64,000 bases of DNA from Emticicia sp. C21. Lineage in GTDB: Bacteria > Bacteroidota > Bacteroidia > Cytophagales > Spirosomataceae. The stretch lies in NCBI RefSeq assembly GCF_003418935.1, contig NZ_QVMT01000002.1:434001-498000 (forward strand), given 5' to 3'. The notes beneath the pieces are model-generated. The model had not been told where the DNA came from and made no database searches. It saw nothing but the letters and a program-made list of their open reading frames with translations. This document shows, one piece after another, positions 1 through 8,803 of the stretch. Every line of letters starts with the position of its first letter. Within the stretch, counting starts at the first letter, position 1. Position numbers and translations under genes: made by a program.

Positions 1-1239
1 ACATTGATCGTTTGTTTCTTCATGAACATGCTTGATGGCATGGATGTACTCGTTATCTCTTATGCAGCACCTGCTATATCTCAGAATTGGGGCGTAAGTC
101 CACAAGCTTTGGGAGTTGTATTTAGTTCGGGCTTATTCGGTATGACATTCGGTGCTTTGTTTCTGGCACCCTTTGCAGACAGCATCGGTAGAAAAAACAT
201 GATTTTACTAAGTGCGGCTTTGATGGGTACTACTGTTTATCTCACGTCTTTTGCCACGTCTATTTACTGGTTAGTTGCTGTAAGGTTTGTTAGTGGCCTG
301 GGTGTGGGCAGCATGTTAGCAAGTACCGCGGCATTAGCAGCCGAGTATACCCCTCATAAAACCAAAGATTTCTGGGTAAGTTTTGTTATATCCGGCTATC
401 CGGTAGGCGCGGTTTTGTCAGGTCTGGCATCAGGCAATATAATTGTGCGGGATGGCTGGCAGAGTATGTTTGAAATTGCAGGAATCATCACCATCATTTC
501 ATTACCTGTTATCTACTTTTTTCTGACCGAATCTTTAGATTTCTATATTAAAAAACAACCACGCGACGCATTAGAAAAGATTAATATAATTCTGATAAAA
601 ATGGGTTTTGAAGCTATTGAGAAGATTCCCTCCGAATCATCAGAAAAGAATAAGGGATCTATCCAATCATTATTCAATAAAGACTTCCGGACACCGACAT
701 TGCAACTATGGATAGCTTTATTTTTTGCCTTTGCCACTTTGTATTTTCTCACCAGCTGGATACCCAAATTGGCTACCAATGCAGGTTTATCAATGAAGTT
801 AGCCATTTATACAGGAACCGTATTTAATGCAGGAGCCTGGTTTGGTATCATGACACAAGGCTACTTTTCGAGTAAGTATGGTCTTAAAAAAACGATTGGC
901 GTTATATTTATTCTGACGGCAGTCTTAATGGCTATCTTCAAAATGTTTATTGGCTCCGATGCTATTCTCTATGTATTTGGTTTGTTAGGTTTTGGTATAC
1001 AAGGGGGTTTTGTAGGCTTATATGCGGTAGCCGCCCGCATGTATCCTACCGAGTTTAGAACAACAGGTGTAGGTTGGGCCATTGGTGCCGGTAGGCTTGG
1101 GGGTATAATTGGTCCCGCCGTGGGTGGTATTCTCATTGGTATGGGCTTGTCTCTAAGTACTAACTTCCTGATTTATGCTATTCCGACTGTTTTGGCTGGA
1201 GTAATGACTTTGTTTATTTCTTCAAGAGAGGTGAGTTAA
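1..1239 (+). CDS. MFS transporter, aromatic acid:H+ symporter family (5' end outside window)
   Basis: The reading frame is open from the first base of the window, so the true start lies upstream and only about 412 codons are visible. PcaK/BenK-type transporters usually have about 440-450 residues. The protein is almost entirely hydrophobic helices, with the MFS loop motif DSIGRKN near residue 60 and a central hydrophilic loop (about 190-225) between two six-helix halves. It probably carries 4-hydroxybenzoate or protocatechuate across the inner membrane by proton symport. This is inferred from family resemblance and from the pca/pob operon that starts 1.3 kb away. Its stop overlaps the stop of the convergent AraC gene by 4 bp. 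The exact substrate cannot be read from the sequence. Confidence 0.85.
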   Translation, partial: TLIVCFFMNMLDGMDVLVISYAAPAISQNWGVSPQALGVVFSSGLFGMTFGALFLAPFADSIGRKNMILLSAALMGTTVYLTSFATSIYWLVAVRFVSGLGVGSMLASTAALAAEYTPHKTKDFWVSFVISGYPVGAVLSGLASGNIIVRDGWQSMFEIAGIITIISLPVIYFFLTESLDFYIKKQPRDALEKINIILIKMGFEAIEKIPSESSEKNKGSIQSLFNKDFRTPTLQLWIALFFAFATLYFLTSWIPKLATNAGLSMKLAIYTGTVFNAGAWFGIMTQGYFSSKYGLKKTIGVIFILTAVLMAIFKMFIGSDAILYVFGLLGFGIQGGFVGLYAVAARMYPTEFRTTGVGWAIGAGRLGGIIGPAVGGILIGMGLSLSTNFLIYAIPTVLAGVMTLFISSREVS

Positions 1240-2108
1240 TTCTTCCTGAAATCAGTAGGAGTTACACCTGTCTCTTTTTTAAATAAGCGAGTAAAATAAG
1301 CAGGGTCTTTGAAATTAAGAAAATAAGACACTTCTGAAACTGAATAGTTTGTATTCAACAGGTACTTCTTTGCTTCGTTAATCAAGTAATCATGTACGAT
1401 TGCTAAAGCTGATTTTTGTACTAATGCCTGACATATCCTATTAAGATGTACACTAGTAATATTTAATTCTTTAGCATACTGATTGATTGATTTTGTTTCG
1501 TGCAGGCTTTGTTTGATACTCTTCTGAAAGCTCTGAAAGTACTGTAAAGTTCGGTTGTCTGATTGAGCTATGGTTTGTTTTTGCAAAAGACTGAACCTGT
1601 ATAAATAAATAAAAAGTAGTTGAAAAAGTGAGGGTATTACGATTTGCTTTTCAAGATTATCATTATACAATTCGCGGATTATTTCATGGATATATTGTGC
1701 TATCTGCTTAAAGGCGGCGGTATGCTGTTCAAATAACAAAAGATTAAACCGATTAATGCCGAGTAATATTTTAGGCGTAGGCTTAAAAATATTTTCCAGA
1801 AAAGATTCTGAAAAAGTGATAACCTCACCATTGATATCAGGTTGAAAAATGAAGCCATGCAAAGAATTGGTCGGGATAGTAATAATACATGGCCCAACGA
1901 GTTTCAATTCTTTATTTTCAGAAATAATAATGCCCTCCCCTTTCTTAATAATAAATACCTGGAAAAGCTCGGTATGCAGATGCTCCTTTATTTCCCAGTC
2001 ATACATTTTACTACGGGTTTCGAGCGGCTCGTGGTGAATAAAGTTGGGTAAATAAATGGCTTGCTTATCGCCATATAGCCCTTTGAAATTTACTATAGCT
2101 TTGCTCAT
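1236..2108 (-). CDS. AraC-family transcriptional regulator, likely of the pca/pob genes
   Basis: This 290-residue protein has the AraC layout. An N-terminal cupin-like effector domain (about 1-150) includes the stretch HLHTELFQVFIIKKGEG. The C-terminal double helix-turn-helix (about 195-290) holds NQYAKELNITSVHLNRICQ and the signature SEVSYFLNFKDPAYFTRLFKK. Its size and arrangement match PobR/PcaQ-like AraC activators that respond to hydroxybenzoate or related acids. It lies between the transporter gene and the pca operon and is divergent from pcaH, so it probably controls both. The effector is not visible in the sequence. The gene is convergent with the transporter gene, with a 4-bp overlap of stop codons. 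Confidence 0.88.
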   Translation of the reverse strand: MSKAIVNFKGLYGDKQAIYLPNFIHHEPLETRSKMYDWEIKEHLHTELFQVFIIKKGEGIIISENKELKLVGPCIITIPTNSLHGFIFQPDINGEVITFSESFLENIFKPTPKILLGINRFNLLLFEQHTAAFKQIAQYIHEIIRELYNDNLEKQIVIPSLFQLLFIYLYRFSLLQKQTIAQSDNRTLQYFQSFQKSIKQSLHETKSINQYAKELNITSVHLNRICQALVQKSALAIVHDYLINEAKKYLLNTNYSVSEVSYFLNFKDPAYFTRLFKKETGVTPTDFRKN

Positions 2109-2140
2109 AATATGTTTTAAAAATACAAATGGATATTTTG

Positions 2141-2157
2141 AAAAGTATTAAACTTTT
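2141..2157. promoter_or_regulatory. short inverted repeat upstream of the AraC gene
   Basis: AAAAGT and ACTTTT arms (6 bp) are separated by ATTAA, 33 bp upstream of the AraC-type gene start. It could be an autoregulatory operator. AT-rich palindromes of this length also arise by chance, so this is only a candidate. Confidence 0.2.
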
Positions 2158-2186
2158 TTAAAACAAAACTGTTGAGTAAAAGCTTA

Positions 2187-2373
2187 ATATATCGTCCCTA
2201 TGGGACTTGAAGCCTTTAATTACAATTCTTTTCTACCGATATACCATCCCTACGGGATACTTGAATTTTGTCGATTTTTAAGGCATCTAGTTAATTTTAG
2301 TCCCGTAGGGACGATATATCGGTAGATAAATTATCTATTTTCAGAACCTAGTATCCCGTAGGGATAATATATT
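2187..2373. repeat. four palindromic repeat units, two direct and two inverted (TCCCTACGGGA type)
   Basis: Four related units sit in the spacer between the AraC gene and pcaH. Each has a core close to GTCCCTACGGGAC, a GC stem (TCCC/GGGA) in AT-rich DNA, flanked by ATATATCGGTAG or its complement. Units at about 2187-2208 and 2233-2261 point one way; units at 2299-2325 and 2351-2373 point the other. The whole block is therefore a large imperfect inverted repeat of inverted repeats. The structure suggests a dispersed REP/MITE-like intergenic element. It contains no plausible gene. Confidence 0.75.
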
Positions 2374-2500
2374 AGACAAGGAATTTTATTTAATAGGATA
2401 AACGAATCTTAATGCGATAAATCCATTTAAAAATACATTAAATGTTTGTTTTGTGCAAGCAATATTTCCATTAATCCAAGAGTATTTTATATGCTGAAAA

Positions 2501-2508
2501 TATCTTTG
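2501..2508 (+). promoter_or_regulatory. Bacteroidota -7 box for the pca operon
   Basis: TATCTTTG matches the Bacteroidota -7 consensus TAnnTTTG and lies 16 bp before the pcaH ATG, which predicts a short leader. No convincing -33 TTG is visible at the usual distance, which would fit dependence on an activator such as the neighbouring AraC protein. Confidence 0.55.
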
Positions 2509-2524
2509 TTAAAAATATTCAACC

Positions 2525-3232
2525 ATGAGCCAGATTATCTATAATTCTTTCGATAGGGAAGTACAGCCTGCCTATTTGACTCCCGAATACAAATCAACGA
2601 TATATAGGGCACCCCAAAAACCATTGGTATTGCTCAAACAATCTTTGTCTGAACTCACAGGTCCGGTTTTTGGAGATTTTAATGTAGGCCCGCTCGACCA
2701 TGACCTGACAAAAAACACAGTTAAAAATGGCGAGCCTATCGGCGAAAGAATTATCGTACATGGCAAAGTGATGAACGAAAACGGTCTTCCGATTCCAAAT
2801 ACCCTGATTGAAATCTGGCAAGCCAATTCTGCCGGACGATATGTTCATAAAGTTGACCAACACGAAGCGCCGCTTGACCCTAATTTCTTAGGTGCTGGGC
2901 GTTGCATGACCGATACTAATGGCAACTATAAATTTTACACCATCAAGCCTGGGGCCTATCCGTGGGGAAACCACTATAATGCCTGGCGGCCAAATCATAT
3001 TCATTTTTCTTTATTCGGTGTCAATATTACCAATCGACTGGTAACACAGATGTATTTTCCGGGCGACCCTCTTTTAGCATACGACCCCGTTTTTCTGAGT
3101 GTACCTGAAAAGGGTAGAGAGCTACTTGTTTCGAAATTCGATTTAAGCGCTACCGAACCCAGCTTTGCCCTGGGGTATCGTTTCGATTTCGTGTTAAGAG
3201 GCTACAAGCAAACGCCTTTTGAAACTTTGTAA
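2525..3232 (+). CDS. pcaH: protocatechuate 3,4-dioxygenase, beta subunit
   Basis: This is the iron-bearing subunit of the ring-cleaving intradiol dioxygenase that opens protocatechuate to 3-carboxy-cis,cis-muconate. The four non-haem Fe(III) ligands are visible as Y106, Y145, H158 and H160. Their spacing (39, 13 and 2 residues) equals that of Tyr408, Tyr447, His460 and His462 in the Pseudomonas enzyme. The signature LIEIWQANSAGRY precedes the first ligand. Length (235 residues) is normal for PcaH. It is the first gene of the operon; pcaG follows after 26 bp. The ATG is 16 bp after a good -7 box, which supports this start. Confidence 0.97.
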   Translation: MSQIIYNSFDREVQPAYLTPEYKSTIYRAPQKPLVLLKQSLSELTGPVFGDFNVGPLDHDLTKNTVKNGEPIGERIIVHGKVMNENGLPIPNTLIEIWQANSAGRYVHKVDQHEAPLDPNFLGAGRCMTDTNGNYKFYTIKPGAYPWGNHYNAWRPNHIHFSLFGVNITNRLVTQMYFPGDPLLAYDPVFLSVPEKGRELLVSKFDLSATEPSFALGYRFDFVLRGYKQTPFETL

Positions 3233-3258
3233 TTGACAATCTATAAATTGTTTAACTC

Positions 3259-3783
3259 ATGTTACAAACTCCCTCTCAAACAGTAGGACCTTATTTTGCT
3301 TACGGGCTGGCACCGGAGCAATATCTATATGATTTCAAAAGCCTTGTAGGCAATGAAATGGTTAACCCCCTCGACCACGAAGACGCTATCACTATTGTCG
3401 GTAAAGTATTCGATGGTCAAGGTGTTATGATACCCGATGCCATGATCGAAATCTGGCAGAATGATGGACAACATCAGCTTTTTGGGCGCTTTGGTACAGG
3501 CACTGATGTGGAGAGTCGCTTTGTTTTTTATACCCTCAAACCGGTAGCTTTTAATGGGCAAGCCCCACATTTATCAGTAATCATTTTTATGCGCGGGCAG
3601 CAGATTCATTCTTATACCCGCATCTATTTTTCAGACGAAGTTGAAGAGAATAGCAAGGATGAAGTGCTGAATTTAGTGCCTGAGGGTAGACGACACACCC
3701 TGATAGCAAAAAAGAAAGGCTCAACTTATGAGTTTAATATTTATATGCAGGGCGACAACGAAACTGTTTTTTTTGATATATAA
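3259..3783 (+). CDS. pcaG: protocatechuate 3,4-dioxygenase, alpha subunit
   Basis: This is the non-catalytic partner of PcaH in the (alpha-beta-Fe) protomer. The 174-residue length is slightly short for PcaG (about 200). It begins with the typical TPSQTVGPYFAYGL and carries the dioxygenase-family signature AMIEIWQNDGQH. The His-x-His iron-ligand motif of the beta subunit is replaced by APHLSVIIF, as expected for the subunit that does not bind iron. It lies between pcaH and pcaB in one transcription unit with short gaps (26 and 11 bp). Confidence 0.96.
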   Translation: MLQTPSQTVGPYFAYGLAPEQYLYDFKSLVGNEMVNPLDHEDAITIVGKVFDGQGVMIPDAMIEIWQNDGQHQLFGRFGTGTDVESRFVFYTLKPVAFNGQAPHLSVIIFMRGQQIHSYTRIYFSDEVEENSKDEVLNLVPEGRRHTLIAKKKGSTYEFNIYMQGDNETVFFDI

Positions 3784-3794
3784 CTGCTTATCAT

Positions 3795-5111
3795 ATGAGC
3801 TTATATTCTCAATATTTCTATTCAACCGAAGTCAACGAACTATTGTCTGATACCCAAATCATAGCGCAGATGCTTCGTGTGGAGGGTGTACTGGCAATGG
3901 CACAGGCAGAGCAGGGAATTATTCCGACAGATCTATCTGAAATTATCGTCAGTTGTTGCCGAACTGATTTTATAGATGTTGATAAACTCAAAGCAGATCT
4001 CATAAAAGGGGGGAATGCAGCTATACCTTTAGTCAAACAACTCACACGCATTGTTAAGAATACGAGTGCAGAAGCGTCAAAATATGTGCATCTGGGCGCG
4101 ACAAGCCAGGATATAGTAGATACGGCTACGGTTTTACAGATACAGGAATTTATCATCTGGTTGGATGAAAAATTAGATATTCTCTCTCAATTATTAATAG
4201 CGCTTACCAGAAAACACCGACAAACGTTGATAGTAGGCCGTACACTCTTGCAACAGGCACGCCCCATTACTTTTGGTTTAAAGACAGCTAACTGGCTCCA
4301 AAGCATTGAACGAACAAAAGCCCGTATCAAAAGCGTAGAAGAAAGGGTTTTGGTGATACAATTGAACGGGGCAGTAGGAAGCGGCAATGCTTATCTTTCA
4401 AAAGAAGTACAGCAATCAGTAGCTGAAAAATTAGAATTGAATGTGGGTTTTTCATGGCAATCAGGAAGAGATAATATAGCTGAGTGGGCTAGTGTTTTGG
4501 GAATTCTGACAGGTAGCCTGGGCAAAATAGCTAAAGATATTTCTTTGCTGATGCAGACAGAAATAGCTGAAGTACTGGAAGGAGCAGGCGAAGAAAAAGG
4601 AGGGTCAAGCACGATGCCCCACAAGCGGAATCCGGTACTATGTGCAGCAATCATAGCTAATGCTACACGCTTACCTCATCAAGTAGCTAGTATATTATCG
4701 GCTATACCACAAGAGCATGAACGCTCAGCGGGATTATGGCATTCGGAATGGGAAGTACTTTGCGAAATTATGATGCTGACGGGTGGCAGTGTAGAAAGAA
4801 CCATTGAATTGATAGAAGGATTGGAAGTGAACGACAAACGAATGTTAACCAATCTGGAATTAACCAAAGGGTTGATCTATGCTGAAAATGTGTCATTAGC
4901 CTTAACATATAAAATGGGCAAAACTCAGGCTCATGAATTGATAGAGAAAGCCTGTAAGCAGGCAATTGCCCAGCAAAAGCATTTGAAAGAAATTTTGTCT
5001 GAAATTTTTGTAGATTTACCTAACTTGGACGAGCTATTCATGCCTGCCAACTCCATAGGCAATAGCTTAGATATCATCGACGAAATTTTAGATAATCTTT
5101 CTAATCACTGA
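3795..5111 (+). CDS. pcaB: 3-carboxy-cis,cis-muconate cycloisomerase
   Basis: This fumarase/aspartase-superfamily enzyme lactonises 3-carboxymuconate to 4-carboxymuconolactone. The superfamily signature GSSTMPHKRNP is present near residues 270-280, and HLGATSQDIVDT near 96-107. Length (438 residues) agrees with bacterial PcaB. It acts in the cytoplasm, directly after PcaGH and before the lactonase/decarboxylase fusion encoded 8 bp downstream. Adenylosuccinate lyase is the nearest alternative, but the operon context settles the call. Confidence 0.95.
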   Translation: MSLYSQYFYSTEVNELLSDTQIIAQMLRVEGVLAMAQAEQGIIPTDLSEIIVSCCRTDFIDVDKLKADLIKGGNAAIPLVKQLTRIVKNTSAEASKYVHLGATSQDIVDTATVLQIQEFIIWLDEKLDILSQLLIALTRKHRQTLIVGRTLLQQARPITFGLKTANWLQSIERTKARIKSVEERVLVIQLNGAVGSGNAYLSKEVQQSVAEKLELNVGFSWQSGRDNIAEWASVLGILTGSLGKIAKDISLLMQTEIAEVLEGAGEEKGGSSTMPHKRNPVLCAAIIANATRLPHQVASILSAIPQEHERSAGLWHSEWEVLCEIMMLTGGSVERTIELIEGLEVNDKRMLTNLELTKGLIYAENVSLALTYKMGKTQAHELIEKACKQAIAQQKHLKEILSEIFVDLPNLDELFMPANSIGNSLDIIDEILDNLSNH

Positions 5112-5119
5112 GATTTACT

Positions 5120-6259
5120 ATGAAAACAAATTATAAAATCCAGGGCACACCCAATAGTCCGGTGTTGATATTTTCGAATTCTTTAGGTTCTGAGATGATG
5201 ATGTGGGATGAGCTCGTTCCTTACCTGCTTCCCTACTTTAGAATCTTGCAATATGATATGCGAGGGCATGGAGGTAGCGAGGCGACGCCGGGAAAATATA
5301 CCATTGAGCAACTGGGTGAGGATGTAATTGATTTGATGGACGATCTGAAAATCGAAACGGCCTATTTTTGTGGGTTATCTATAGGAGGGTTAATCGGTCA
5401 ATGGTTAGGGCTGAATCATCCCGAAAGATTTGAAAAACTTGTTTTAAGCAATACAGCTGCAAAAATAGGAGATAATGAGCGTTGGAATACCCGCATTGAT
5501 ACGGTTACTAAACAAGGTATACAAGCCATTGCGAATGAGACGATGGAACGCTGGTTTACCGAAGATTTCAGGAGACAAAACCATAAACGCGTGAGTGAAA
5601 TTAAGGCTATGTTTCTGCGTAATAATCTTACAGGTTATACAGGTGGTTGTGCGGCGGTGAGAGACGCTGATTTCAGAGAAAAAGTACAGAACATTTCGAT
5701 AGAAACGCTAATCATAACCGGTGATGAAGACCCTGTTACGAATGTAGAATCGGCAGAATATTTAGCCAATAAAATACCTTATGCCCATCTGAAAGTATTA
5801 CATGCGCGCCATTTGACAAGCACAGAAATTCCTAAGGAATATGCGCAGGTATTATTGGATTTTCTGGTGGGTGATACCAATTATGCCAGAGGCATGCATG
5901 TGAGACGAACCGTATTAGGCAATGCTTATGTAGATAAAGCTAACGAAAAAATCAATTCTTTCAATACTGATTTTCAATCGTTTATCACCAACTATGCCTG
6001 GGGAGAAATCTGGACTCGGCCAAATTTGTCCAAACATAGCAGAAGCCTTATAACCCTTGCCATGTTGATTGCCCTGAACAGAAAAGCGGAATTTAAACTG
6101 CATTTGCGGGCTGCCATCAATAATGGTGTATCAGTATCTGAAATCAAAGAAGTAATTCTGCAATCGGCTGTTTATTGTGGTGTTCCTGCTGCCAACGAAG
6201 CTTTTGCATCAGCGCAGGAATTATTTAAAGAAATGGGAATAGTGTATGAAAATACTTAA
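5120..6259 (+). CDS. pcaL: fused 3-oxoadipate enol-lactonase / 4-carboxymuconolactone decarboxylase
   Basis: One protein of 379 residues carries two pathway steps. Residues 1-250 are an alpha/beta hydrolase (PcaD) with the nucleophile elbow GLSIGG (Ser87), an acid region around TGDEDP and a C-terminal His in ARHLTS. Residues 255-379 are a carboxymuconolactone decarboxylase domain (PcaC), with VRRTVLGNAYVDKA at its start and EVILQSAVYCGVPAANEA near its end. The order lactonase-decarboxylase is the same as in the PcaL fusions known from Actinobacteria. The 3' end overlaps the pobA start by 14 bp, suggesting translational coupling. Confidence 0.95.
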   Translation: MKTNYKIQGTPNSPVLIFSNSLGSEMMMWDELVPYLLPYFRILQYDMRGHGGSEATPGKYTIEQLGEDVIDLMDDLKIETAYFCGLSIGGLIGQWLGLNHPERFEKLVLSNTAAKIGDNERWNTRIDTVTKQGIQAIANETMERWFTEDFRRQNHKRVSEIKAMFLRNNLTGYTGGCAAVRDADFREKVQNISIETLIITGDEDPVTNVESAEYLANKIPYAHLKVLHARHLTSTEIPKEYAQVLLDFLVGDTNYARGMHVRRTVLGNAYVDKANEKINSFNTDFQSFITNYAWGEIWTRPNLSKHSRSLITLAMLIALNRKAEFKLHLRAAINNGVSVSEIKEVILQSAVYCGVPAANEAFASAQELFKEMGIVYENT

Positions 6260-7436
6260 AACACAGGTAGGAATTATTGGCGCAGGCCCGGCAGGCTTAA
6301 CACTGGCTTTGCTATTGCGTAAACAAGGAATAGAAGCGATAATCATTGAGCATAGAAGCCGTGAGTATGTGCAGGCACGTGTAAGGGCTGGTTTATTAGA
6401 GCAGAATACAGTTGATATTTATAAAAGTCTGGGTGTAGCAAATAGACTCTTAAAAGAAGGGCAGGAACATCATGGGGTATACCTGAGTTTTGACGGTCAA
6501 CGCATCAGAATACCTTTTGGAGAGTTGACAGGTGGCAGGAACATCACCATTTATGGTCAACAGGAAGTAGTAAAAGACCTGACAGATGAATGGATAGCCG
6601 GAGGAGGGCAGATTTATTTTGAAGCCCCTGCCACAAAAATTGAAAATTTTGACACAGATAACCCGAAAATTTATTTCGAACACCAGGGTGAAGCAGGCAT
6701 TATGGATTGTGATTTCATGGCGGCTTGTGATGGCTATCATGGCATAGGACGAAAGACTTTGCCTTCTGATACGTTTAAAGAATATTCAGTAACATACCCC
6801 TTTAGTTGGTTAGGCATATTGGCGCACGTAGCTCCCTCAACCGACGAGTTGATATATGCTTACCACGAAAGAGGCTTTGCTTTGCATAGTTTACGCTCAG
6901 ATAAAATCAGTCGTTTATACATTCAGGTTGATAATGATGATTCGGTTGATAATTGGTCGGATGAACGGATATGGGAAGAATTAGCCATCCGCCTAGGAAC
7001 AGAGGGATGGACTTTAAAAACAGGTCCGATTTTCGAAAAAGGCATTACACCTATGCGCAGTTTTTTTACTGATAATATGCAAGCAGGTAGATTATTTTTG
7101 GCAGGTGATGCCGCCCATATTGTACCACCAACCGGAGGGAAAGGATTAAATCTGGCCGTAGCAGATGTAAAACATCTGGCAGATGGTTTGGCAGAATATT
7201 ATCAGCAAAATTCAATTAATGCATTAGACAATTATTCAGCCATTGCCTTGAAACGCATCTGGCGGGCACAGGATTTCTCTAATTTCATGACGACGCTCTT
7301 CCATAAACAAGACGAACACGGGTCGTTTACCTATCAATTACAAAAAGCAAAATTCGATTATATAAAAGTGTCAAAAGCCTATGCAACTACCATAGCCGAA
7401 AACTACGTAGGCTTACCATTTGAGGCGTTTGAATAA
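6246..7436 (+). CDS. pobA: 4-hydroxybenzoate 3-monooxygenase
   Basis: This FAD-dependent hydroxylase converts 4-hydroxybenzoate to protocatechuate using NAD(P)H and oxygen. The N-terminal dinucleotide-binding motif GIIGAGPAGL is at about residues 9-18, followed by the conserved RVRAGLLEQ stretch. The second FAD motif, GDAAHIVPPTGGKGLNLA, is at about 283-300. The 396-residue length matches known PobA (about 394). Translation starts inside the end of the pcaL frame. Placing the hydroxylase in the middle of the pca operon means one transcript supplies the whole route from 4-hydroxybenzoate. Confidence 0.97.
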   Translation: MKILKTQVGIIGAGPAGLTLALLLRKQGIEAIIIEHRSREYVQARVRAGLLEQNTVDIYKSLGVANRLLKEGQEHHGVYLSFDGQRIRIPFGELTGGRNITIYGQQEVVKDLTDEWIAGGGQIYFEAPATKIENFDTDNPKIYFEHQGEAGIMDCDFMAACDGYHGIGRKTLPSDTFKEYSVTYPFSWLGILAHVAPSTDELIYAYHERGFALHSLRSDKISRLYIQVDNDDSVDNWSDERIWEELAIRLGTEGWTLKTGPIFEKGITPMRSFFTDNMQAGRLFLAGDAAHIVPPTGGKGLNLAVADVKHLADGLAEYYQQNSINALDNYSAIALKRIWRAQDFSNFMTTLFHKQDEHGSFTYQLQKAKFDYIKVSKAYATTIAENYVGLPFEAFE

Positions 7437-7442
7437 GAAAAC

Positions 7443-8789
7443 ATGAAAAAGGTTCCGATTATAGATACACATACCGCCGCCCACATGGTGAAAGAGGGGG
7501 ATACCCTTCTGCAGGGTGGCTTTGGCATGACAGGCAACCCCGTGCATCTGATGCACGCCTTGGCCAAATTAGGTACTAAAAATCTGACTTTCATTGGCAA
7601 TAATGCCGGAGAAGTTGGCTTAGGAGGCGGAAGATTATTAAAAAATGGTCAGCTTAAAAAATTGATAGGTTCATTCTTTACCTCTAATCCTGATGCAGTA
7701 AAGGCTGTTCAGGCAGGTTTGATAGATTATGAGCTTTTGCCTCAAGGTACATTAGCAGAAGCGCTTAGAGCAGGGGGCGCAGGCATTGGAGGTTTTTATA
7801 CACCTGCCTCAGCCGGAACATTAATAGCCGCAAATCGTGAAACCAAAGTAATAGACGGAGTAGAACAGGTATTTATTAAAGGTTTAAGAGGAAATGTGGC
7901 CTTTATCCGGGCATGGCGGGCCGATACCGCAGGTAATCTGCAATACCGGATGACCGAGCAGAATTTTAATAAGGCCATGGCTACTGCAGCCGATTTAGTC
8001 ATTGCAGAAGTAGAAGAAATTGTAGGAGTTGGAGAGATTCAACCCGAGCATATTCATACACCCGGATGCTATGTAGATTATCTGGTACAGGCTACTTTGA
8101 CTTTAGAAGACCTGGGCATGTCTGCTTCGGTTTCTTCCTCTAAAAAAGTAGATGAATCGCGGATGAATATGGCCAGACGGGCTTTGAAAGAATTGAAAAA
8201 AGGTGATGTAGTTAATTTAGGAATCGGGATTCCGACTTTAGTAGCTGACCTGATAACAGAAAAGCATGGAATTATTCTGCATACAGAAAACGGGATGTTA
8301 GGCGTTGGCCCTGTACCCGCAGATGGTGGTGGAGCAATGGATTATCCGGTGAATGCCGGTAAAATTCCTGTGACAGCATTAAAGGGTAGCAGCTATTTTG
8401 ATAGTGCCGATTCATTTGCCATGATTCGCGGCGGGCATATTGATGTGGCTATTATGGGGGGACTGGAAGTAGATGAGGCCGCCAATCTGGCTAACTGGGC
8501 AGTACCAGGAAAACCTCTGTTAGGTGTAGGTGGTGCTATGGATTTAGCCAAAGGTGCCAAGCGATTGATTATCACTATGACCCATACTAATCCTGATGAT
8601 TCATCTAAGATTGTGCCAGCTTGTACTTTGCCATTGACGGCCTCAGGAGTAGTAAGTCTTATCATAACCGAACTGGCAGTTTTTGATTATTCAGATAATC
8701 AGTTAACGTTGATAGAGTTGATGCCAAATGCTACTTTGGAAGAAGCGAGAGCTAAGACAAGTGCCAGTTTTGTAGAAAAATTGAGTTAA
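7443..8789 (+). CDS. pcaIJ: 3-oxoadipate CoA-transferase, fused A and B subunits
   Basis: This single chain (448 residues) corresponds to PcaI plus PcaJ, normally two proteins of about 215-230 residues. Residues 1-225 form the A half, with the CoA-binding region GGFGMTGNP and the segment [15 protein letters not shown]. Residues about 237-448 form the B half, with [10 protein letters not shown] and the catalytic glutamate E282 in TENGMLG. The enzyme moves CoA from succinyl-CoA to 3-oxoadipate. Sequence alone cannot exclude an acetoacetate (SCOT) role, but the position between pobA and the thiolase gene makes 3-oxoadipate the likely substrate. Confidence 0.92.
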   Translation: MKKVPIIDTHTAAHMVKEGDTLLQGGFGMTGNPVHLMHALAKLGTKNLTFIGNNAGEVGLGGGRLLKNGQLKKLIGSFFTSNPDAVKAVQAGLIDYELLPQGTLAEALRAGGAGIGGFYTPASAGTLIAANRETKVIDGVEQVFIKGLRGNVAFIRAWRADTAGNLQYRMTEQNFNKAMATAADLVIAEVEEIVGVGEIQPEHIHTPGCYVDYLVQATLTLEDLGMSASVSSSKKVDESRMNMARRALKELKKGDVVNLGIGIPTLVADLITEKHGIILHTENGMLGVGPVPADGGGAMDYPVNAGKIPVTALKGSSYFDSADSFAMIRGGHIDVAIMGGLEVDEAANLANWAVPGKPLLGVGGAMDLAKGAKRLIITMTHTNPDDSSKIVPACTLPLTASGVVSLIITELAVFDYSDNQLTLIELMPNATLEEARAKTSASFVEKLS

Positions 8790-8803
8790 AAAACGCGTAT
8801 TTT

